The notes beneath the pieces are model-generated. The model ran no database searches. It was not told where the DNA came from and was given only the letters and a program-made list of their open reading frames with translations. Shown in pieces: positions 40,125 through 49,204 of a DNA stretch of 64,000 nt. Numbering within the stretch: the first letter of the stretch is position 1; each line of letters starts with the position of its first letter. The stretch is from Leptotrichia sp. oral taxon 498 (GTDB lineage: Bacteria > Fusobacteriota > Fusobacteriia > Fusobacteriales > Leptotrichiaceae). Made by a program: the position numbers and the translations under genes. The DNA lies in assembly GCF_002240055.1 (NCBI RefSeq), contig NZ_CP016753.1, positions 1,302,001 to 1,366,000 on the forward strand, written 5' to 3'.

Positions 40125-41798
40125 ATGCAAGGGAAAAAAAGAAGTAACAATTTAACAGAAGGTGCAGCAAGAGCGCCACATAGATCGTTGTTAAAAGGAT
40201 TAGGCTTCATAAGTGAAGAAATGGAAAAACCAATAATTGGGATTGCAAACTCGTTTAATGAAATTATACCAGGACACGTTCATTTGAAAAACTTGGTGCA
40301 ATCAGTAAAAGATGGAATTAGAATGGCTGGAGGAGTTCCAATGGAATTTAATACTATTGGGATTTGTGATGGACTTGCGATGAACCACATTGGGATGAAA
40401 TATTCGTTGGTAACAAGAAATATAATTGCAGATTCGATTGAGGCAGTTGCTATGGCTACTCCGTTTGATGCAATTGTGTTTATGCCAAGCTGTGATAAAG
40501 TAGTGCCTGGAATGTTGATTGCGGCGGCAAGATTAAATATTCCTTCAATATTTGTAAGTGGAGGAGCAATGCTTGCGGGAGTTTATAAAGGTAAAAAAAT
40601 TGGACTTAGTAATGTGTTTGAAGCGGTTGGAGCTTACAATACTGGACAAATTACTAAAAGAGAATTAAATTCAGTTGAAGAAATGGCTTGTCCTACTTGC
40701 GGATCATGTTCTGGAATGTATACGGCAAATACGATGAATTGCTTGACAGAAGCACTTGGAATGGGACTTCCTGGAAACGGAACTGTTCCAGCGGTATTTT
40801 CAGAAAGAGCAAGACTTGCTAAAAAAGCAGGAATGCAAATTATGGAAGTTTTAAAATCAGATTTAAGACCAAGCGATATTTTGACAAGAGAAGCGTTTGA
40901 AAATGCAGTTGCAGTGGATATGGCACTTGGAGGATCTTCTAATACAGCTCTGCATTTACCTGCGATTGCTCATGAAGCTGGAATTGACTTGACTTTAAGT
41001 GATTTTAATGAAATTGCACAAAAAACTCGTCAAATCTGTAAATTATCGCCATCTGGAGAATACTTCATTGAAGACTTGTATAGAGCGGGTGGAGTTACTG
41101 GAGTTATGAAGAGATTACTTGAAAATGAAAGATTACATGGAGATGCAAAAACTGTAGCATTGCAAACACAAGGAGAATTGGCAAAAGATGCATTCATTAA
41201 TGATGACGATGTAATCAAACCTTGGGATAAACCAGCTTACAAAACTGGAGGAATTGCTGTATTAAAAGGTAACTTGGCACCAAATGGGTGTGTTGTTAAA
41301 GAAGGTGCGGTAGATCCAGAAATGTTACAACATACAGGACCTGCGAAAGTATTTAATAGTGAAGAAGAAGCTGTCGAAGCTATTACAGGTGGAAAAATTG
41401 TAGCAGGAGATGTTGTGGTTATCAGATATGAAGGACCAAAAGGTGGACCAGGAATGAGAGAAATGCTATCGCCAACAGCTATGATTGCAGGAATGGGATT
41501 AGATAAAGATGTTGCTTTAATCACTGATGGAAGATTTTCAGGAGCGACAAGAGGTGCATCAATTGGGCATGTTTCGCCAGAAGCTGCTTCAGGTGGAAAT
41601 ATTGCGATTGTTCAAAATGGAGATATTGTGGAAATTGATATTCCAAACAGAACAATAAATATTAAAATTTCAGATGAAGAAATTGAAGCTAGAAAAGCTA
41701 AATTGGAACCATTTAAACTTCAAGTTAAAGGATATTTAAAAAAATATGCTATGCACGTGTCTTCTGCGGATAGAGGAGCTATTGAAATATTGGATTAA
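40125..41798 (+). CDS. ilvD: Dihydroxy-acid dehydratase (IlvD)
   Basis: IlvD removes water from dihydroxy acids in valine and isoleucine synthesis. The 557-residue enzyme has the cluster cysteines in [11 protein letters not shown] and [33 protein letters not shown], and the C-terminal [18 protein letters not shown]. These are all diagnostic. AGGAGAG precedes the ATG. It leads the ilv/leu backbone; ilvC is not present in this window. Confidence 0.96.
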   Translation: MQGKKRSNNLTEGAARAPHRSLLKGLGFISEEMEKPIIGIANSFNEIIPGHVHLKNLVQSVKDGIRMAGGVPMEFNTIGICDGLAMNHIGMKYSLVTRNIIADSIEAVAMATPFDAIVFMPSCDKVVPGMLIAAARLNIPSIFVSGGAMLAGVYKGKKIGLSNVFEAVGAYNTGQITKRELNSVEEMACPTCGSCSGMYTANTMNCLTEALGMGLPGNGTVPAVFSERARLAKKAGMQIMEVLKSDLRPSDILTREAFENAVAVDMALGGSSNTALHLPAIAHEAGIDLTLSDFNEIAQKTRQICKLSPSGEYFIEDLYRAGGVTGVMKRLLENERLHGDAKTVALQTQGELAKDAFINDDDVIKPWDKPAYKTGGIAVLKGNLAPNGCVVKEGAVDPEMLQHTGPAKVFNSEEEAVEAITGGKIVAGDVVVIRYEGPKGGPGMREMLSPTAMIAGMGLDKDVALITDGRFSGATRGASIGHVSPEAASGGNIAIVQNGDIVEIDIPNRTINIKISDEEIEARKAKLEPFKLQVKGYLKKYAMHVSSADRGAIEILD

Positions 41799-41827
41799 TG
41801 TGTGTTTCACGAAGGAGAAATGTTAAA

Positions 41828-42707
41828 ATGGAAAATGATTGTGAAAGTAAAGTTTTAAATATTGAGCTGACACAGGAAAAAATAAAGTCGATAGTGAATA
41901 TTACTTATTCACAGCCAGTCAGCTATTTTAGAAAAAAAATTAAATTGGAAATGGATATTTTGAAACCATATAAGGCTGAGAAATATCCAGCAGTGTTATT
42001 TGTTCCAGGTGGTTCATTTGCACATAGCCACAAGGAAAACTATTTGCAGCAAAGATTGGAAATTGCAAAGGCTGGTTATGTGGTTGCAAGCATGGAATAT
42101 AGAACTATTCCTGATGGAGTGTTTCCACAAAGCGTGGAAGATGTAAAAGCAGCAATCAGATTTTTGAAGGCAAATGCTGATGAGTATGGCATAGATAAGG
42201 AAAGAATAGCTATAATGGGCGAATCGGCTGGAGGTTATCTAGTGGCAATGGCTGGAGCGACAAATGGAACTAGAGATTTTGACAAAGGGGAAAATTTATC
42301 TGAAAATAGCGATATAAAGGCGGTTATTGATATTTATGGCGTAACAGAATTTGGAGAAGAAGCGGATTTTGAAATTCCTGATGATGTTGAGGAAGGTTAT
42401 AGAGCAACATTTTTATCAGTAAAATTTTGGTTAGATGACGTAAGAAACAATATAGAAGTAACAAATCCTATACCACATATTTCATCCAAAAACTCCACCA
42501 TTTCTATTAATGCATGGAGACAAAGACACGTTAGTTCCTCCAGTTCAAACAGAAAAACTTCATAAGGCATTGATTGAAAGAGGGATAGAGTCAACGAGAT
42601 ACGTGATAAAGGGCGCAGGTCATTCCGATGAATATTGGTTTCAGCCTGAAATTATAAAGATAATAATAGAATTTTTAGATAAAAAATTAAAAAATAAAAA
42701 TTTTTAA
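41828..42707 (+). pseudogene. Alpha/beta-hydrolase esterase with frameshift
   Basis: Two frames form one carbohydrate-esterase-like hydrolase of about 290 residues. The first has AVLFVPGGSFAHSHKENY (oxyanion region), the nucleophile motif GESAGG, and breaks after PHISSK. The second continues LLMHGDKDTLVPPVQTEKL with the acid Asp and AGHSDEYWF with the His. The break is at a run of five A near 42489; four A would restore SKTPPFLLMHGD. It lies between ilvD and ilvA, 30 bp after the former. AAGGAG is nine bases before the ATG at 41828. It could be a pseudogene or a base error. Confidence 0.8.
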
Positions 42708-42720
42708 GAAGGTGAAAAAA

Positions 42721-43944
42721 TTGCATAAACTATATGATTTTATGGAAGCAAGGGAAAGGTTAAATACTGTGATTACTAAAACTAAATTGATTCACAGCAA
42801 TATTTTTTCCAATGAAACTGGAAATGAAGTTTATATCAAACCAGAAAACTTGCAAAGAACAGGAGCATTCAAAATAAGAGGTGCTTATAATAAAATTGCA
42901 AAATTGACGGAAGAGGAGAAAAAAAGAGGAGTAATTGCAGCATCGGCGGGAAATCATGCGCAAGGAGTGGCATTAGCTGCTCAAAAATTGGGAATAAAGG
43001 CTGTAATTGTTATGCCTAAGCATACGCCACTTATTAAGGTTGAAGCGACTAAAAGATACGGTGCGGATGTGATTTTGACTGGGGAAGTTTATGACGAGGC
43101 TTACGAGTATGCTAAAAAATTGCAGGAAAAAGAAGGATATACTTTTGTACATCCATTTGATGACGAAGATGTTATTGAAGGGCAAGGGACAATTGCTCTG
43201 GAAGTTTTGGATGAGTTGCCTGATGCGGATATAATTTTGGTGCCAATTGGTGGTGGAGGACTGATTTCAGGGATTGCTTCGGCTGCAAAGTTGAAAAATC
43301 CACTAATAAAAATAATTGGTGTTGAGCCAGAAGGTGCGGCAAGTGCACTAGAAGCTAGGAAAAATAAACATGTAGTTGAATTAGCTGAAGCGAATACAAT
43401 TGCAGATGGAACAGCTGTGAAAAAAATTGGTGAAATTACATTTGATTACATCGAAAAATATGTAGACGATATAGTTACTGTATCTGATTATGAGTTGATG
43501 GCGGCGTTTTTAATTTTGGTTGAAAAACATAAAATTGTTGCAGAAAATTCAGGAATTTTGTCGGTGGCAGGATTAAAAAAATTAAATGTCAAAGGCAAAA
43601 AAATAATTTCAATAATAAGTGGTGGTAATATAGATGTATTAACTATTTCATCTATGATTAATAAAGGACTGATAGCCAGAGGAAGAATTTTTACATTTGC
43701 GGTAGATTTGCCTGATAAACCAGGGCAATTGGTGGCTGTGTCGCAAATTCTGTCAAAGCAAAATGCAAATGTAATAAGACTGGAACATAATCAGTTCAAA
43801 AATCTGGACAGATTTCACGAGGTTGAATTACAAGTTACAGTTGAAACTAATGGAGAAGAACATATAAATAAAATAACAGAAGAGTTTAAGAAAAGAGGAT
43901 ATAGAATAAAAAGATTGAATTCTCAAGCGATAATAGATGATTAA
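42721..43944 (+). CDS. ilvA: Threonine ammonia-lyase (IlvA)
   Basis: IlvA turns threonine to 2-oxobutanoate, the entry to isoleucine. The enzyme has the PLP lysine in RTGAFKIRGAYNKI, ASAGNHAQGVALAA, the glycine loop VPIGGGGLISGIAS, and a C-terminal ACT-like domain (from about residue 325, FAVDLPDKPGQLVAVSQIL). A single ACT domain fits the short (about 400 aa) form. TTG at 42721 is the likely start because GAAGGTG lies six bases before it; an in-frame GTG at 42712 lies inside that site. It continues directly into ilvB. Confidence 0.93.
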   Translation: MHKLYDFMEARERLNTVITKTKLIHSNIFSNETGNEVYIKPENLQRTGAFKIRGAYNKIAKLTEEEKKRGVIAASAGNHAQGVALAAQKLGIKAVIVMPKHTPLIKVEATKRYGADVILTGEVYDEAYEYAKKLQEKEGYTFVHPFDDEDVIEGQGTIALEVLDELPDADIILVPIGGGGLISGIASAAKLKNPLIKIIGVEPEGAASALEARKNKHVVELAEANTIADGTAVKKIGEITFDYIEKYVDDIVTVSDYELMAAFLILVEKHKIVAENSGILSVAGLKKLNVKGKKIISIISGGNIDVLTISSMINKGLIARGRIFTFAVDLPDKPGQLVAVSQILSKQNANVIRLEHNQFKNLDRFHEVELQVTVETNGEEHINKITEEFKKRGYRIKRLNSQAIIDD

Positions 43945-43976
43945 AAGAAAAAAATTAAGAAAAGGTGGTTTAAAAA

Positions 43977-45698
43977 ATGAGTGAAACTAAAATGATTAAC
44001 GGTGGAAGAATGTTATTGGAATCGTTACACAGATTAGGAATAACGGATATTTTCGGGTATCCTGGAGGAGCGATAATTCCTATATTTGATGAAATATATA
44101 GTTATGATAAAATAAATTACTATTTTGCTAGACATGAACAAGGGTTATCTCATGCGGCAGATGGTTATGCGAGAGTTTCTGGAAAAGTGGGAGTTTGCCT
44201 TGCAACTTCAGGGCCTGGTGCAACGAACTTAGTAACTGGGATAATGACAGCACATATGGATTCTGTGCCAATGATAGCGATAACCGGACAAGTTAGATCA
44301 AATTTATTGGGAAGAGATGCTTTTCAGGAAACTGATACCGTAGGGATTACAATGCCGATTACGAAGAGTAATTATCTTATTCAGAATGTAAAAGAAATAC
44401 CAAGAATTGTAAAAGAAGCTTATTATATCGCAACAACAGGAAGACCGGGACCAGTTCTTATTGATATTCCAAATGACATTCAAGTTCACAAAATTCCATA
44501 TGCTGAATTTGAAAGATTATTTGAGGAAAAAATTGAGCTGGAAGGATATTCACCAACTTATGAGGGACATCCAGTTCAAATAAAAAGGGCTATAAAATTG
44601 ATAAAAGAAGCAAAAAAACCATTAATAATTGCAGGAGCAGGAGTTTTAAAATCGAAAGCGTCGAAAGAACTGTTTGAATATGCCGAAAAGACACAGACAC
44701 CTGTGGCTATGACATTGCTCGGATTGGGAGCGTTTCCTGGTTCACATGAGTTGTCGCTTGGAATGCTTGGAATGCATGGAACTGTGCCTGCAAATTATGC
44801 GACTGATGAAGCGGATTTAGTAATTGCTGCCGGAGTTAGATTTGACGACAGAATTGCTGGAAATCCTAGTAAATTTATTGAAAATGCGAAAGTAATTCAC
44901 ATTGATATTGATCCAGCGGAAATTGATAAAAATAAAAGAGCTGATGTGCCAATCGTTGGGGACTTAAAACACGTGTTGTCTGAAATTAATCAGGCAGTTG
45001 AGCCACAAACTCATAGAGAATGGGTTGAAAAAGTTATTGAGTGGAAAAAAGAATATCCATTAGGGCACAGAAAAGTTGGAGAGGATAAATTGCTTCCACA
45101 AGAAGTTTTACAAGCGATTAACGATATTTTAAAAGGGGACGCAATTATAGTAACCGATGTTGGTCAGCATCAAATGTGGGCTGCTCAATATTTTACCTAT
45201 CAAAATCCTGATTCAATCGTAACTTCAGGAGGAGCTGGTACAATGGGATTCGGACTTCCTGCAGCAATTGGAGCACAAATTGGAGCACCTGATAAAAAAG
45301 TTGTGTTAATCGTTGGCGATGGTGGTTTTCAGATGACAGTGCAGGAATTAATGATGATTAAACAGTACAACTTGCCAGTAAAAGTTGTTATTTTAAACAA
45401 TTCTTATTTGGGAATGGTTAGACAATGGCAAGAATTATTTAAGGATAGAAGATACTCGTTTGTTAATTTAGAAGTAAATCCAGATTTTATAAAAATTGCG
45501 GATGCTTATGGAATTAAAAATGCGAAATTGACAAATAAAGAAGATTTGAGAACAAAATTAAAAGATTTGATATTATCTGATGAAGGTGTGTTAATCGAAT
45601 GTGTTGTTGAAAAAGAAGAAAACGTATTTCCAATGATTCCAGCTGGAAAAACTGTAAGTCAAATGATCGGAAAGAAAGGTGAGTTAGAAAATGAATAG
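43977..45698 (+). CDS. ilvB: Acetolactate synthase large subunit (IlvB)
   Basis: The 573-residue thiamin-diphosphate enzyme joins two pyruvates, or pyruvate and 2-oxobutanoate. It has the catalytic Glu in FARHEQGLSHAADGYAR, GRPGPVLIDIPNDIQ, the ThDP motif GDGGFQMTVQEL ending in ILNN, and LGMVRQWQELF. AAAGGTGG precedes the ATG. Its last 8 bp overlap the small-subunit gene, so the two subunits are made together. Confidence 0.96.
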   Translation: MSETKMINGGRMLLESLHRLGITDIFGYPGGAIIPIFDEIYSYDKINYYFARHEQGLSHAADGYARVSGKVGVCLATSGPGATNLVTGIMTAHMDSVPMIAITGQVRSNLLGRDAFQETDTVGITMPITKSNYLIQNVKEIPRIVKEAYYIATTGRPGPVLIDIPNDIQVHKIPYAEFERLFEEKIELEGYSPTYEGHPVQIKRAIKLIKEAKKPLIIAGAGVLKSKASKELFEYAEKTQTPVAMTLLGLGAFPGSHELSLGMLGMHGTVPANYATDEADLVIAAGVRFDDRIAGNPSKFIENAKVIHIDIDPAEIDKNKRADVPIVGDLKHVLSEINQAVEPQTHREWVEKVIEWKKEYPLGHRKVGEDKLLPQEVLQAINDILKGDAIIVTDVGQHQMWAAQYFTYQNPDSIVTSGGAGTMGFGLPAAIGAQIGAPDKKVVLIVGDGGFQMTVQELMMIKQYNLPVKVVILNNSYLGMVRQWQELFKDRRYSFVNLEVNPDFIKIADAYGIKNAKLTNKEDLRTKLKDLILSDEGVLIECVVEKEENVFPMIPAGKTVSQMIGKKGELENE

Positions 45699-46179
45699 AG
45701 AGCATGAAATTTTAATAATTGCGAAAAATACCGATGGAATTGTGTCAAGAATAATGTCTTTATTCAACAGAAGGGGATATTCGGTTTTAAAAATGACAGC
45801 AGGAGTTACAAATAAGCCTGGTTATGCCAGATTGACTTTGACAGTTGACGGAGATGACAAGACATTAAATCAGATTCAAAAGCAAGTTTATAAAATTGTG
45901 GATGTTGTAAAAGTAAAAGTATTCCCGGTTGAAAATGTCATAAGAAGAGAATTGATGTTGATAAAAGTGAAATCTGCTCCAGAAACTAGGGCACAAATTG
46001 TTCAAGTTGCTGATATTTACAGAGGAAAAGTGCTAGATGTGTCGCCAACTTCGTTAGTTATCGAACTTACAGGGGATGTGAAAAAATTGCGTGGATTTGT
46101 GGAAATAATGCACAATTACGGAATTTTGGAAATCGCAAAAACTGGAGTTGTAGCAATGAGCCGTGGAGAAAAATTATAA
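45691..46179 (+). CDS. ilvN: Acetolactate synthase small subunit (IlvN/IlvH)
   Basis: The 162-residue regulatory subunit has the N-terminal ACT domain (HEILIIAKNTDGIVSRIMSL, FNRRGYSVLKM) and the C-terminal ALS_ss domain with RELMLIKVKS, IYRGKVLDVSPTSLVIELTG and GILEIAKTGVVAMSRG. It passes valine feedback to IlvB. It overlaps ilvB by 8 bp. Length and motifs match the family fully. Confidence 0.94.
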   Translation: MNREHEILIIAKNTDGIVSRIMSLFNRRGYSVLKMTAGVTNKPGYARLTLTVDGDDKTLNQIQKQVYKIVDVVKVKVFPVENVIRRELMLIKVKSAPETRAQIVQVADIYRGKVLDVSPTSLVIELTGDVKKLRGFVEIMHNYGILEIAKTGVVAMSRGEKL

Positions 46180-46299
46180 AATTTTAGAAATTTTGAAATA
46201 AGTTTTGAGCTTAAATATTAGGAAAATAGAGATTTTTTGCTAAAGTAAAAATTCTTGTTGAAAATAAAATAGGAATAGTACAGAAAGAAGGTACAAAAA

Positions 46300-47050
46300 A
46301 TGAGTGTGAGTCAGCATTGGGAAAAGGAAAAGTATGAGAAGAATGCACGATTTGTTTCTGATTACGGAGAAGAACTGATAGAATGGCTGAGTCCCCAAAA
46401 AGATGAATATATTTTGGATTTGGGCTGTGGAGACGGGGTATTGACCAAAAAAATTTCAGAATATGGGTGCAAAGTTTTGGGACTGGATGGAAGCCAGAAA
46501 TTTGTTGAAGCAACTAGAAAATTAGGAGTTCATGCAATACAAGGCGATGCACAGAATATGAAATTTGAAAATGAGTTTGATGCGATTTTTTCCAATGCGG
46601 CGCTACATTGGATGACTAATCCAGAGAAAGTAATGGAAGGAGTATCTCGAGCCTTGAAAAAAAGGCGGACGTTTTGTAGCCGAAACGGGCTGTAAAGGAA
46701 ATGTGGGAAAAATAGAAAATGCAATGTTTGAAGTTGCAGAAAAACATAATTTTAAAACTGTAAAATGCTGGTTTTTTCCGACAGAAAAAGAAAAAACAGA
46801 ATTACTTAATAAATATGGCTTGAAAGTGAAAAGAATGATAAGTTTTTCTCGTCCAACTTTACTTCCTACTGGAATAAAAGGATGGCTACAAACCTTTTCT
46901 GCACCTGCTTTTGTGAATATTCCAAAAGAGATGCACGAAAAATTGATTGATGAAATAGCTGAAAAAGTAGAAAAAGAACTTGAAAAAAATGAAAATGGAC
47001 AAATTATAGCTGATTATGTGAGATTGAGATTTGAGGCTGTGAAGGAATAG
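46300..47050 (+). pseudogene. SAM-dependent methyltransferase with frameshift
   Basis: Two frames form one class I methyltransferase of about 250 residues. The first has SVSQHWEKEKYEKNARFV, the SAM motif ILDLGCGDGVLTK, IQGDAQNMKFENEFDAIFSN and WMTNPEKVMEGVSRALKK, then fails. The second continues after KGG with VAETGCKGNVGKIENAMFEV and the C-terminal PTLLPTGIKGWLQTF. The break is a run of seven A near 46658; six would restore KKGGRFVAETG. It resembles the trans-aconitate/malonyl-ACP methyltransferase group. A copy of its last 104 bp recurs at 47680. Confidence 0.8.
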
Positions 47051-47111
47051 TATAAATTTTATTTTTTAAGGAAAGATGAAATAAACAGAATATTGAAAGG
47101 AATGTAATATT

Positions 47112-47678
47112 ATGAAAAAATTAATCTTGATTTCTTTGTTGTCACTATTGATTAATTCATGCGTTCCACTTGTTGGAGGATTTCTTGCTTGGAAAACAAC
47201 GTACCCTGTTTTTGGTGAAAAAATAATAAATGGGATAGAAAGAAAAAAAATGTATAAAAAAAGTGGAATTTATGCTATTACTAAAGAAGAGTATAAAAGA
47301 GGTGTTTTGTTAGCAATGGATGATATAAAAAATAGAAAAATAGTGGATCAAGGCGCTCGGGATGTTTTTCCTGAGAATACTGAACTAATGTTTAATGATG
47401 TGCCGAACAAACAATACTGGTATATAAAAGATTTGAAAACAGGTTATGGAATTCCTGTTATAACGAATTTTAGATGTACAGATGAATATGGGAATACAAC
47501 TATGTTTAGTGTAGAGGTTCTTGATAAAAATGAACTTTCAGAAAACGGAGTAGATGATGAAACTATAAAAAAGGTTTATGAATTAGGAGAAAATATTGCG
47601 GATAAAATCAGAAAAACAAGTCCAAAAAGATTTTCACAAACGAGTTGTAAAAAAAGTGATTTTGAATCAGTTAAATAA
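47112..47678 (+). CDS. Lipoprotein, third member of the local family
   Basis: The 188-residue protein has a lipoprotein signal ending at Cys17 (SLLINSC). It shares KTGYGIPVITNFRC with the motif of the lipoproteins at 220 and 885 and has the same order: a basic middle, this motif, then a polar end with a late Cys. The gene stands between the methyltransferase and a copy of that gene's tail, so it was inserted there together with or after a duplication. TGAAAGGAATG precedes the start. Function unknown. Confidence 0.7.
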   Translation: MKKLILISLLSLLINSCVPLVGGFLAWKTTYPVFGEKIINGIERKKMYKKSGIYAITKEEYKRGVLLAMDDIKNRKIVDQGARDVFPENTELMFNDVPNKQYWYIKDLKTGYGIPVITNFRCTDEYGNTTMFSVEVLDKNELSENGVDDETIKKVYELGENIADKIRKTSPKRFSQTSCKKSDFESVK

Positions 47679-47679
47679 A

Positions 47680-47783
47680 TTGATGAAATAACAGAAAAAG
47701 TTGAAAAGGAACTTGAAAGAAATGAAAATGGACAAATTATAGCTGATTATGTGAGATTGAGATTTGAGGCTGTGAAGGAATAG
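47680..47783 (+). pseudogene. Duplicate of the methyltransferase 3' end
   Basis: This 104-bp stretch is nearly identical to 46947-47050 and reads IDEITEKVEKELERNENGQ, then IIADYVRLRFEAVKE and a stop. There is no start codon or 5' part. It shows that a second methyltransferase copy, or a recombination event, once stood here and was replaced by the lipoprotein gene. Confidence 0.75.
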
Positions 47784-47811
47784 TTATTTTTATTTTGAGA
47801 GGATGATAAAA

Positions 47812-48502
47812 TTGAAAACAATAGGACTAATAGGAGGAATGAGCTGGGAAAGTACAGTAACTTATTATAAAATAATAAATGAAACTGTGAAAGAAAAATT
47901 AGGTGGACTTCATTCGGCTAAATGTATATTATACAGTGTGGATTTTCAGGAAATAGAAGAATGTCAGGCAAACGGCAACTGGGAAAAAAGTGGAGAAATT
48001 TTAGGAGAGGCTGCTAATAATCTTGAAAAAGCGGGAGCAGACTTTATAGTTATTTGCACAAATACAATGCACAAGGTTATTAACCAGATTAAAGAAAAAA
48101 TCTCCATTCCAATATTGCATATCGCCGAAATGACAGCAGAAAAAGATATTAGAAAAAGGATTAAAAAATATAGCATTGCTTGGAACAAAATATACGATGG
48201 AACAGGATTTTTATAAATCGAAACTTATTGAAAAAGGGATAAATGTTATAATTCCTGATAAAAATGATGTAGAAATTATAAATAAAGTAATATATGATGA
48301 ACTTTGTCTTGGAACTATCAATTCTAATTCAAAAAAGAAATTTTTAGAAATTGTTGATAAACTTAGAAGTAAAGGGGCAGAGGGTATAATACTAGGATGT
48401 ACTGAAATAGGGCTTCTTATAAAAAATGAGGATACCGATGTTCCATTGTTTGATACAGCGGTTATTCATGCAGAAGAGGCGGCGGTTTATTCTATATTGT
48501 AA
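47812..48502 (+). pseudogene. Aspartate/glutamate racemase family protein with frameshift
   Basis: Two frames together give a racemase of about 230 residues. The first has TIGLIGGMSWESTVTYYKII and FIVICTNTMHKV with one catalytic Cys; the second has IALLGTKYTMEQDFYKSKL after the break and IILGCTEIGLLI with the second Cys. The break lies in a run of six A near 48160; five would restore KNIALLGTKYT. The likely start is TTG at 47812, nine bases after GAGAGG; ATG 47803 is too close to it. It is probably a cytoplasmic amino-acid racemase, silent if the frameshift is real. Confidence 0.78.
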
Positions 48503-48553
48503 GAATAGCTTTTAAATTAAGTTGAAAAAATTAATTAGAGAAAAGGAGGGGAT

Positions 48554-49204
48554 ATGAATATAAATTTAATGAAGGAAGCAGTGGAATTTTCAGAATTGCA
48601 AAGTAAAATTTCTCATAATAATTTATATGGAGTTACTGATGGTAAAAAAGTTGGAACTTATATTGAAAAATTATTTCAAAAGTTTTTAGAAGATAAATAC
48701 GGAGATTTAGGAACAGGAAATTCTGCAAAAGGAATTGATTTGCCTGGGTTAAATACAGATATAAAAGCAACTTCCATAGTACAGCCACAATCATCTTGTC
48801 CTTATAGAAATGCTAGACAAAAGATATTTGGATTGGGGTATAATTTAATTGTATTTGTTTATGAAAAAAAGGATTACATTGACAATGATCAAAGATTATG
48901 TAAAATAAATTTTAAATATATCACTTTTATAGAAAAACATAGAACGGCAGATTACACAACTACACAAATGCTAATAAATATGAAAAATGCAGGTGCTAAT
49001 AAAGAGGATATAGTGTCTTATTTAAACGATAGAAGAATTCCAGGAGACGAGATAGAGCATAATATGATAGCTGAAGAGATTTTGAAAAAACCATTTGAAC
49101 AAGGATATTTAACTGTTTCAAATGCTTTACAGTGGAGATTGCAGTATAAAAGAGTAATTGAGTTAAATAATCAAATAGAAGGTGTTTACAATTATGTTAG
49201 ATAA
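48554..49204 (+). CDS. Type II restriction endonuclease
   Basis: The 216-residue protein comes just before a DNA methyltransferase gene and overlaps it. It contains GNSAKGIDLPGLNTDIKATS, where the acidic residues followed by DIK fit a PD-(D/E)XK nuclease core, then QPQSSCPYRNARQKIFGLGY. I know this kind of sequence from type II endonucleases but cannot name the specificity. AAAGGAGGGG precedes the ATG. A cluster of polar residues at the C-terminus may contact DNA. The pair was probably acquired as a unit inside the ilv/leu region. Confidence 0.72.
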   Translation: MNINLMKEAVEFSELQSKISHNNLYGVTDGKKVGTYIEKLFQKFLEDKYGDLGTGNSAKGIDLPGLNTDIKATSIVQPQSSCPYRNARQKIFGLGYNLIVFVYEKKDYIDNDQRLCKINFKYITFIEKHRTADYTTTQMLINMKNAGANKEDIVSYLNDRRIPGDEIEHNMIAEEILKKPFEQGYLTVSNALQWRLQYKRVIELNNQIEGVYNYVR

